DNA from: Watersipora subatra
Lineage: Eukaryota > Bryozoa > Gymnolaemata > Cheilostomatida > Watersiporidae
Direction: 5' to 3'
Assembly (NCBI RefSeq): GCF_963576615.1
Contig: NC_088711.1
Coordinates: 58,818,248 to 58,882,247 of the forward strand
DNA length: 64,000 nucleotides
Within the stretch, counting starts at the first letter, position 1; each line of letters opens with the position of its first letter. The notes beneath the pieces were generated by a model. It had not been told where the DNA came from. It saw nothing but the letters and a program-made list of their open reading frames with translations, and made no database searches. Below, piece after piece: positions 10,501 to 22,500 of this stretch. Position numbers and translations under genes: made by a program.

Positions 10501-13500
10501 TAGTTATAGCATAAACTGAACGTGGTACAACAGAACCTCTGCTTGTGGTAGCCTTAACATGCGAGTTTTACCTGTGAGGTAAAATTTAGACAAATATTAG
10601 GCTTAGCTCCTGAAGTAATTTTTATAAGATATGGCAGTTTTATAAACAAAAGTGAAAGGGCTAAAATAAACAGACAAACATACTACAATTTTACTTATCA
10701 AGCAGGCTTTGAAAAAATTTAGATTCGCGTGTAGCAGTTCCACTACTTTCACGTTCAACTTGACTTCCTTTAAAAACAGGGTGATGGAACAGATTCTACA
10801 CTTTGATCTTGGCATGACTTATGCCAAAACCAATTATGTGTTTTGTCTACATAATTTGTAAAGATTAAATACATTTTGACAAAAAGCACAGCAATTCCTG
10901 GCTGTAGCTCTCTCACTAATAGCAGGGGGCATAAATCCAAAAACAATTTATTGTTGAACCCATCAACTATGACAAACCTTTTTCATGATTCTCGATTAAG
11001 TTTATGGTTCAACTTTTTTGCTTTTTGTAGACTTGGCCGAGCTGAGGGCAAACGATATCAACTCAGACGATGGAAGATTTTTAGGTCGACAATCAACGAG
11101 TAGTAGCATTACTCCATCTGCTAGAGAAACCTTCAACTGCGTGTGCACCAACTGCCCCGGGGAGGCGAGCACTTGCACCTCTGACTACATGGTGAGCTGA
11201 AAACTTGACAGATTGAGTGTGTTTTGCCCCTCCCTTGCAGAGTCCAGGGCAGCCCAGTACTAACGGATATACCAGCAGGTTGCACCTACCTGTTTGAATT
11301 GTCAGAAGAAACACAAATGGATCTGATTGAATATTTTAACTAGCTTATGCCGTATGCATCGTATAGAGTAGCCGTTTTAGTTAAATTAGCTCTAAAAATA
11401 GACCCACTCGCAGCTTCTAATTATAAAGGTGCTCTTACACCAGGACGATTTGTCAGGTGTTTCCGCTGAGAGAGTCAGAATTAGAATAGCTTCCAATCTG
11501 TTTAAGATTTGAAAAACGTTTTTTGCAAATACTTTATAACAAACCAATTGAACTTCGACTGTACAAAATGCGTCATTTTTAGCCAATGAAATACAACATC
11601 GATATCTATTCCATATGCTTGTATTTACAATGTTATGAACATTGCGAGATATTATTGGTCAAGTCTATATTGTACTCCGTCAAAGATGGCTGTTAAAAAT
11701 GGACAACAATAGTATGTAGCATTTTACTAATCTCGTGTTGGCAACTGGGAAAAAGCTGCTTTTCCAACCGTTTTTCGTTTTATACCAAACAGACTTTGTC
11801 GGCGTGGAAGCAACTCCGGTAAATCGTCCTGGCGTAAACGCAACTTTAAACACAAAACATATACAAACCGATGTGGTAAGTTAAAAGGGAGGCAACAGCA
11901 TCAGCTCTAGGCCCACCTTGTTCTGTTCAAGGTGCCAACATATCTTTCTCATCTCATCGACTAACTCTGCAAATGATACACACACTCTATATTTGAGAGA
12001 GTTTCCAGAAATGATTGTTTTTTATTGAATGAAATGAAAAAATTGTTGCAAGTTAGTTTTGCCAATATGCAGGGAGTGTCGGAACTATTTTCAAACAATG
12101 AACTTCAAATACGGGATTGTGAAAAAAACCTTGGCAAGATTAACTCTTTAGTAGTGTCACCTGAATGACATTTTCTAACTTAGCAACCATGGGCAGCGTG
12201 ATCAGGCCATTAATGTAATATGCACCTTTGTGTCCTGCCGCCACTCAGTCACGACAGAGAAAGCTAATCTTAAACTGCATGCAAAAATGCTAAATAAGCC
12301 CATTTCAAGAATTTCAGCAAATAGATGTCAGCGCATACTCAGAAAAAAAGGTCAGCAGCTGCAATGAGAAGCTATTGATCTTGGGCCAATCTGTACGACT
12401 GCAGATAAAAAACTACAGGCCTATATAATCACGCCCCGTCGATGTGAAGTTAAACCATTCCATTATTGGCTTTGTATGTTAAAATCACTGCACGTTGGAG
12501 CAAATATTTTTATAAACATGTATTATAATTTGTTTAATTCGTTCCAGAAAACAATAACAAATATTTCAAGTAACTGCATATAGCATTAATACAAATACAT
12601 TATACAGGATTGTGAAATACTAAATCTAAAATCATATGTTAAAACTGAAGTACTAATCTATAATTTAATAATCTATAGAAAGAGGGTTTTATTATTACTG
12701 TATCCCAAGACACACGAACATACATGTAAGTGTTGACTCAGCAATGAATAAGTTCAAGGGTGGAATGCATGATGGAGATATGCTTACTCTAACTTACACC
12801 AAATATAATATAAATTAATGTAATTTATTTTCTCTTATTATTTATAAATTTGATTTTTAAAAGTCTACCAACATTTTTGCATTCTTTATTTACAAAACTT
12901 TAATGTTTCAAGAAATCTTGGGCATCGTATGCTCGACTTAGTTTGTATGTCGAATCAAGTTTTATTTTGTATGTCAAACCAATTTGTAGAGCTGATCGTA
13001 TTTATCCATGATTATGCTACAAATTCATCTACCAAAAGGAGTTGTCCCTGCATGCGCTTTTTTGAAGAAAAAATCATTCTATGTGATCGAAATATTCTAC
13101 ATATTTTACTATCTGCAAATTATTTCCTACACTTTCAGTGCACGGCCTTGACATTCAAAGACGAATCGGGCGAATACACTACCTACAGCTGTCTCAATCA
13201 CTCAGAAAACTTCATGCAGTTAGCGTACTGCGAAGGTGGCCGGGAAGGAAAGTCTACTCAAAACACCATACGGACAATCTGCTGCAGCGGTGATATGTGC
13301 AATGACGTTCCGGCACCACGACTTCCAAGCACAGACATAACCATTATACAATCTCGTGAGTCTGATTTCTTTTATAATTTTTGCAGTAAACTGTCTGAAT
13401 TTTATCGAAACAGTTTACTCGAAACAAAAAATAAACTGAAAAAATTAGATCTGTGCTTTTGCGGCATAGCAGTATTCAAAATCTTCCAAAACATTGAGCT

Positions 13501-16500
13501 TTAAACCAGTTTTGTGCTAAAACTAGTGAACATTGCGAACTGTGTAAATCACAATAAGGCTGTTCAATTTTTAAACCTAAAATTAAAAAATTTTTTTATA
13601 ATTTGATGAAGTATAGTTTTGTTGATCTTATATGAAAGCACGGCACAACGTCGGTGCACCTTGCCACACACGATGTACAAACAGATACATATCATAATAA
13701 ACACAATAATGATAATGTTATACGTCTGTACAAATACGAGTAGCGTCAGCAAACAATCTAAGCCGTCGTGAGGAATGCGCTGTCGTTAAATAGATACATG
13801 CGTGTATTATATAACAATACCTTTAGGTAATATAATAAATATTTGTCAAGATGCTTTGAGCTATTATCACATTGGAGGTAATCAAAACATTCTCATAGTC
13901 ACTCAATATATCCCATTATTCGACCGGACCACACAAAGTCGCCAGGATGGGAATTTGACTGAACAAAAATAATAGCGATAGCAATGCGAGATTCTCAGTC
14001 TAATTCTATATTGACACTTGGGGTCATTTGTTGGATGTCCCTATAATTTGAATGCTCTTTGTAATAGCTTTTGCTAATTGCTGACAATAGAATGACTGAC
14101 AATCAAAGAAACGTCTTGTATTGATCGCATTGGCCTTTTAACCTGTTTCCACTCACCCGCGACTTCTACCAGGCAACTTACTGTCGTGTCTTGCCAAAAT
14201 TGTAGCTACCTAAAACGGTAATTTGCACAAATTTATGAGACTGTAGAGTGTAGTGTAATTAGGATAACATGCCTCATGCCATCATAACAATCCATCATAA
14301 CCTAAGTGTTCCGCTCTGTTTTATAGTGATGCTATCAATTAAAAGTGAATCGCGTTTTCCTACAAGACACTTGGTCAGACACCCTGTGCAGGTGCTCTGA
14401 AGATGCTCATAGGAATTCGTACTTGGTAAATGATATATAGATTGCTCTAGAATTAATCATCCATCAGAACCAGATGTTTAGAAGTATTTTTATTTCTGCC
14501 AGATTTTCTTAATTACAATTTCGTATAATCCCAATTCGCAGGTGGGGAACATTATAGTTTATTTCGACAAATACAAACAGCATCGAGTCAGATCAACTCT
14601 GAAACAATGATTCATGCGAGGCTGAGAGCCAAAAGGTTTATCATGTCAGTAGATATACAAATATGGTAGAACAATAGGGCTATTATAGGCAGCTGATACC
14701 AAAGTTATTGCCTAGTTTTGACCAAATTGACATCTGCAAAAATTTAAACAAAATTCAAACATGAAAACTAAAAAAGCTGGTACAAGAAGTATAACAACAC
14801 ATTTCCTTTCTCGATGCCAGTCTCAGTTTCCGCTGTCATCCAACATTTATTTCCTAGTTAAATTTTGCTAATAGAAAACAGCTGTTTAAATTATTTTATA
14901 ACTCAAGTTTTCATATTGTTATTATTAATATTTATGGTACACATTCTATTTAAAATAGTTTTGGCTATATCTGCATATCTACATATATTCATGTACACAA
15001 ACTTCTTCTACTTGTCACAAAATTCAAAGCATAAATATTTAGACTGCATACTTTAGTAACCCTTTCGTACTAACTCTCTTGTAAAAACTTACGTATATTT
15101 TCATGTAAGCTCCGAATAACATCAGTGGGATCTAAAATATATATTTTAGATTGAGTTGATATACTGAGAGAATACAAGCTGTATGTTGTAATAATAGCTG
15201 CCAAGCCTGTTATCCTTTGTTAACATTTTGCTACACCAAGTAGCATGTAGTACAACAATACGGCGGTGCAGTTTCCTCTGTAACTACTCAATGCCCAATA
15301 TGGATTTCCTTTTACCATGAGCAAACAATGAAGGCCTCACTGTAAAGCAAATTGAAAAAGGCTCCATGATACTCTTTCTCAAATATACTTAAAGTACTGA
15401 CATAACATAGACGCAAGGTACAAATGTTACATCTAAGCAATATCCAATAGATGTATCACGATGTATTCTATTTCAGAAACAGAAGGAGTTTCTTACATCC
15501 ACCCAGCTGTATTTCTAGTTGTCCCCTCCGTGCTCTGTATTCTCCTCCTTCTCCTCACCATCCTTTTCATCTACAAAAGATTCACATCTTCGCAAGAGAA
15601 ACGGAAGGAGAAAAAGAGGGTGCGCAACGATCTTGGTGACAACCTCTCAGCCCAGCCTCTCACAGATGACTGTAGCATTGAGGTAATTTATGCTGCCTTA
15701 CATAATAAAAACTTAGGAACACATGCTCAATAGACCTTTCTTAACCCTTTATGACCTATTTTAAAAGAGCTGCTATAGACAAGAGTGATTTAGCCCGAGT
15801 TATAGCCAAGTTCTGGGGGTTACCGCAGTAGCTTTAGACTTTACACATCTATGGTTCTTTTCTATAATAAGAGCCGTGTCCGTTCATTTTTCCGAAGCCA
15901 CGCTAAGAGTGTAAAAAAAACAATTGCACTGCATGGGAATTGAACCCAGGTATCTGATTTCAAGCCAAGAGTACTACCACTATCATAGTGGCATAATGCC
16001 ACTCGATATCCTTACTTCATCACAGAATAATTATCCATTTAGCTATTACACGTGATGATCTCTCAAAGCATTTGGACTGCCTGATATCTGTACCAGTAGA
16101 TATAACATGAGAAGTCTGTGAGTCTGTATGTTTGTGTCTGCACAATCCTCATGCATATATTTTCAAACAGCTGCACAGAATCTTTTGAAAGTTTGTATGT
16201 AGACTACTCACTTCTCAATGAAAGTCTGTCACATAAAGTTGTTAAAAATTGAATTTCACTTACATATATAATCTTCATTAGCTGCCATCTTGAATTTCTA
16301 CAAATCCACTCAGTAATGGATTTAAACGACAAGTTTTGCTATTTCAAGTGCTCCGCTTGGTTTTAAGTATATGCTCAGAATATTTGTGACGTTTATTTAA
16401 TATACAAACATGTGACAATAGAAATGTGAGCATTTTAATTTGGAATGTTTAAAAAGTTAATCGTGGTGCTGCGTACGAGTTTCTATAAGAAGGTTTCATA

Positions 16501-19500
16501 GCGGATGTTAGATTATCATTATGAATGCTGACATGAAGCATTTCCATCGAATAGTTTTACAACATTTTGTGCCCAAACACAGCATTAACGACATTTATTA
16601 ACCTTTAAAAAGGAGTGAAGGAAAAGTGGAGAAAAATGATAGTTTGACATTTAACTCGTTGTAACAAATGAAAAATTTGTAACAATCAAATAAAAATCAA
16701 ATTATTGCTGCTTATTGTTTCTGTTCATTGTCTTACGAAAAACCCGATATAGTGCATGATTTGTACATAACAATTTATGTTTTCAAGCTATGGCGAACTA
16801 TGAAAGATATGAATCACATTCATACATTTCATGTAAACTCCTTCCAGTAGAAACAAAAACTTATTATTTGATTTATTGTTTATTAATAGTTTGTGGTTTA
16901 AAAAACAGAGTTTGGCACTGAAAACATTAAAATGAATCTTTATATAAGTGTAAATATGAACTGAATCTCGTCTGACGTCATTTCCACCGCCATAATTGGT
17001 TGACTCTAATGTCACAACCATCTTTCTTCACTTGTACCAAATCTATTCATTGAAATAGCACTGAAATATATCCATACTGAAGTATTCAGGGTGTAAAAGT
17101 CTGTAGGTTGGCTGCCACATTCTATTTCAAAGGAATCACAGAGCCAAGTATAGGCTCCATGTCTGGATCAGTAAATATGCATCGGAATCTGAGTCATGAT
17201 TCATGATTCATCATTCATTAGTTTTCTTTTGTCTAACTTTGTCTGAGGATCTACTCAAATTCTAAAATTGTTTTAACAATTTTGTTCATATTTTCATTCC
17301 TTATTAGTGAAGAGAGCGAGTAAACACTGGCAGGTTAAGTGTTTGCTGTTTTAATGAATGTTGTTTGTTGTTTTTAGTTGCCTGACCCAACTAGTGGAAG
17401 TGGATCTGGTATGCCAATGTTAGTACAAAGAACCATCGCTAAGAGTGTCACACTCCTCGATCAGATTGGTATGTATTTGTTTAAGATTGTAAAAACAAAC
17501 CATTTAACCCAAGCTGTGTCAACATGAAACATTGAATGTAAACTAATGCATTGGGCGGCAAAATAAGAAAACAGGTTTGAGGCCCTCACGTGCGTTCAAA
17601 TGGGCATTTAAAGAAATTTCTTGAAAATTTACGAGTCTTAGTTTAGATTTAATTTGATTAAAGTTTGAGAAATTACTTAGAGATGGAAAGAGTGGCTGAA
17701 TCATTATTCGGCTGGTCTGAAGAGGCGGAGAGGGGAGATAAAGCATGCTCGAGGGGCAGCCAGTACAAACACTTAGTGATAACAATTAGCTTATACTCTC
17801 GACTGAATGGCTTGCCAATCGCTACTCACCTCTCTTCTATGCGCGAGCAATTTGATTATTACACATTTTACACCCGCCGCTTTGTTCTCTTTTTCCCTGC
17901 GCGTTTGCTTAAGTCACGATGTCGCCAGTTCTTTGCCTCTATTAGTCTCAATCATTCATTATGCACTGGCCCCGCGGCAGCACCGACGCTTATTATTGGG
18001 TCAGCCAGCTCACTGAGCATTTACCTCACGGCGTGACACATGGCTGCTTCTTACTCGCTTTCCGGAAGTTTCTAAACATTCCAAAAACTTGTCATTAATG
18101 ATGACGCGAACAAGATGATAGTTTGAAACCTTTCTGCATAGATCAAATTACAAATAAATTGTATTTTACTTTCTTTATTGTCATTTATGAACACGGATTT
18201 TCGTGTCGCTTTAGAGAAAGTTGTGGTCATGTCCGGTATGATTAATAACAATATTTTACAGCTTAATATAAGGAAAGGGACGGTTGTATCGCGTCTCTCA
18301 TCGTGATAGCAATAAAATAAAGATTAGCCTTTAGAAACTAGGTTTTATTAAGTTGCACTGTGACTGGCACCGACCTTCATAGAACCCTGGCTAACAAATT
18401 CGTGTCAGTTTAATACCCTTAAGCAAAGGTTGAGCAATTTGACAGCATGAATATCTGAACTCTTATTCATTTTCAAACTGAAAGTTGCCCGTGTTCAGGG
18501 TATGATTTGATTCCGTGTTTTTTCATTCTAGTGGTAACTTAGACTTCCAAGTTACAACTAACTTACATGTAGGTGTCGTCTGCTGAGACTCAGTTTTAAT
18601 ACTCTGTCAGAACAGGACAAGGTATTCACATCAATAAACACGTACAAGCTTTATGTTTCATATAATCTTAAAAAAGGCCATGCTCGAGGATTTTTAGAAT
18701 CGTTGAAACATTGTTAAAAAAAGCTTCACATTTTCCAGCGAATGGAAATGTGAAGTTTTGTGTTTATATGTTCATAAAGTGTGTTTATATGTTCATAAAG
18801 TGTGTTTATATGTTCATAAAGTGTGTTTATATGTTCATAAAGTGTGTTTATATGTTCATAAAGTGTGTTTATATGAAAAAAAGTGCCATAATTAAAATTG
18901 ACATTTTCCAAATGATTGTCTGTGTTTTTTCACTGTTTTTAAAGCTTAAAGGTTTTGCAAGTGATTGGTACAGCCATCGGTTTGATTCTGCAACCTGTCA
19001 GGTTAACATTATTGTTACGACACAATGAGTTATGGAATATGCAAAACAATTTGTATTGTTTTGTTTCTAAAATGCACTAATGTCTATTAGACTGTCACAT
19101 AAGTTAGGCAATTGATTAGATAACACCTGCTGACATCTGCCAGGAGCAACGCAACCGATGTTAATGAATCTCCTTAGTGGCTGTACTGAAAAACCATCCA
19201 TCACTGATCAGTTCTTTCCTTCCAGTTGTGATGAAACATTCAATCTTATACCTCCTTTTTAATCCTGTTACAAAAAGCAAAGCCTCTCGCATTGACGTTA
19301 TCCTCAGTTTGGTGAACTTGCTCATGCTCAGCAAAAATAATATATTATTTTAATATGGCATTTTGCAGGCACAGGGAAATATGGTAAGGTGTACAAAGGC
19401 CTGTACCAGAGCAGTCCAGTAGCTGTCAAAATATTCCTATCAAAAGACGTGAATAGCTGGGCGTGGGAGAACGAAATTTACACAACCCTTCTTCTCCGCC

Positions 19501-22500
19501 ACGAAAACATATTGGGATTCATAGCTTCTGATATGATCTCTTCAGACTCTGTCACACAGTTCTGGTAAGCTGTTCGCTGAATTGCTGGTTTGTTTTTTAT
19601 AACGCTGACGCTCGAACGCGTGTAGTAACCATAGCGATAAACAATATTTAATATGCTGTTTCATGTAAAGTAAAAGTATTTTATGGCAGCACATTTTAAT
19701 AGTGCTTCACGGTACTGTGCGGTCAACCACCAGAAGATGCAGTTCATAAATTCTTTCAACTTGAGTTCAAATTAGAACTCAAAGCACTTTGGTGGTTATT
19801 GAATAAACTCACCATTTTGTTTCGTTAATTTTGTTATTTAAAAAAACGTCAGTTTGTCAAACTGCGTTTGACAAACTGGCGTTTGTAAGATCGTTGCGCA
19901 TGCTCTTTATATTGCCTTGACATTTTCCTTCGCGTGTGTTATAGCTCTAGTGTTATTATCTATAGTAAAGTTATCAAATACCAGCCTTCTATATACATAC
20001 TTGTAAAGCTGTTCATGGAAACAAGGCTGAATCAAACTCTGAAAAGTTATGTTATAAGTGGCATGTTTTACCGCCACAAGACGAAACATAAATTTAATAG
20101 CTGTGCACCAAAGAGTTAAACTATAATCTTGTAAGAGGTGACAACCCTTTCTACTCTTGTTTTGCCAAATAAATTTTCGGTTTTTAGTAAACTTACAAAG
20201 AAATGAACCCGATGATTAACACATTTTTGTGGGTTCAAACATGGCCATGCATGTAATTTTTTTGTGTAATGTTAATTTATTGTTTAATTACCATGTTTTT
20301 TGTATTAAACCATGCTGCCAATATTTGCTCATGTTCATGCATGAATATTTAAATGATGTGTCTTTTTACAAGTTGGCGTCAACTGGTCATAACAATGGAC
20401 TTTCTGGTCACAGAACGCCTTATCTCACATGATTAATGAGTTTTTGGACTTTATAGGCTCATATGCCATTACCACAAGGACGGCTCTCTCTACGACTTCT
20501 TGAACGAGCCGTACAACGTAATAACCCCTTCACAGTGTCTACTTATGCTATATTCAGCCGCATCGGGGCTTGTACACCTCCACACAGAGATCTTTGGAAC
20601 TCAAGCTAAGCCAGCTATCGCGCACAGGGACATCAAGGTTGGTTTTTAGAAGTTCTTTATATCAATATGTGTTCATTTCAGTTTTGAATGTTTTTTGTTT
20701 GGAACTTGCTTTTTGAATGTCAAAAGTTGCCTTTGAATTAGTTGACGAAATTTAGTGGTTTTTCTCATCTGATAATCTCCTAGTACTGACCACGTCTGTC
20801 GTGATAGGATTAGAGAGAAATCACAGCTGTCTTATCTAATCAGAAAAAATTGTGGCACAGCCCACTTGAGTCTGATGGGAAGAATTATTAAGCACTTGTT
20901 TACTTCAAACATTAAAATATTGAAAGTGAATTTACACAAAACTTTTGTAGATTTTATCAGAAAGTATCAGTATTTTTTCTATCATTTGAGATTGTTTTTG
21001 ATGTTTGAGGTAATCTGACAACCAGGATGTTTTTAGATTAAAGTCTGCAAAACTTCATCGCGATTAAAACACTCAGATCATGTGAAGGTGCGATTATGAC
21101 ATCTATAGTTGCAAAAAGACCGACAGAATAGAAACGCGGAACGCTGCAACTTGAAGGCGATAGCCAATAACAACTATAGCAATGGTAACAACTAGTGATG
21201 CCATTTCGCGCATTTTTTTTTTTGAGCATTTGAACCGCAATCAAGTTTTTCGATTTTAATCTTGAAACATCCTGTCAGTCAGATCACCTCAATTTTCAAA
21301 AACAATTGCAAATGATAGAAAATTACTGATATTTTCTGATAAAATATGCAAAAACTTTGTGTAAACTTAGCTTTAAAACAAGATGGAAAGAGCAAAGTTA
21401 TCTCCTCTTGTATTTAAATTTTTCGTAGCTCAAAATATATTTAATGCAACCTTTTCAGGCCAATTTTATGAGAACATAAAAATACAATGCTGTTTTAAGC
21501 ATTATTGTTGACAATTTAAAATGTTCAAGTTCAACTTTATGTAGTAGTTGTACTAAGCATTCTACGGAACATTCTAGAGCAAAAACATTCTGGTGAAAGA
21601 GGATGGTTCCTGCTGTATAGCTGACCTTGGACTCTCTATGATGCACAAATCGCAAGAGAATGTCCTCCAGTCCAGCTCTACAAACACTATGGTTAGTACC
21701 ATCTACACTGTACTTCAAACACCCAGTCATTCAGAGATCTCATTGGCTGATTAAACCATGCCTTTAATAATGACACGGTCATTCCAAGGTCATAGCGAAC
21801 ATATTAACTGTATCTGATTCACAAGAGGTTTACTCTTGCTAACAAATATTTACAATGACTGATTAAATATTATAATATCAGTGGTTTGGCTCTGACTATT
21901 GCTTCTATTTATAAGTTTTGCACTGGTCTAGGAAAGGAATAGTTTTAATAGAACGTGTCACAACACGTCATTGAAAATACTACTACACATTGTTAGCATT
22001 ACATAAAGCAGCGGTGTAATGCAGTGATGGCGGTGATACTTATATAAAATGACATTTGATTTCAGGTGGGCACGAAGAGGTACATGGCCCCTGAGCTCCT
22101 CGACGAGACTATGAATCATGATGATTTTGAAGCCTACAAAAGGGCAGACATTTATTCCTTCAGCCTGGTTATTTGGGAGACCGCACAGTGCGCCATCAAG
22201 GATGGTAAGCATTGAAATTTTCATTTGAGTTTCACGATCTACGAAAATCACCAGACGATTCGATATTGAAAATAGATGATTCATGATATATCGCGATATT
22301 ATTACTATGTAAAAAAACTTGTAAATTTTTGTTGATATTTTTTTTATATTTCAACTTAAAAAGAAATTATTTCGTGTTCATAAGAATTAAAAACATGTAT
22401 TTCATGAATACCCTTGTGTTTAAAAGGCCATGGAAGGAGCCTATTATATGACTAAAAAGCCCGTGACTTTTAGTTCCAGTCCGACTGGAACTAAAACTCT

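Noticed and set aside
15915-15990. Functional tRNA gene on the minus strand
   Set aside because: A and B box-like sequences exist, but acceptor-stem pairing is not seen and the SINE tail matches other copies.
17665-18036. 123-codon plus ORF in receptor intron 6
   Set aside because: No family resemblance and no splice context, in a GC-richer stretch where long open frames arise by chance.
18711-19028. 105-codon ORF through the 21-bp repeat
   Set aside because: Open only because the repeat unit is a multiple of three; the same repeat is open on the other strand.
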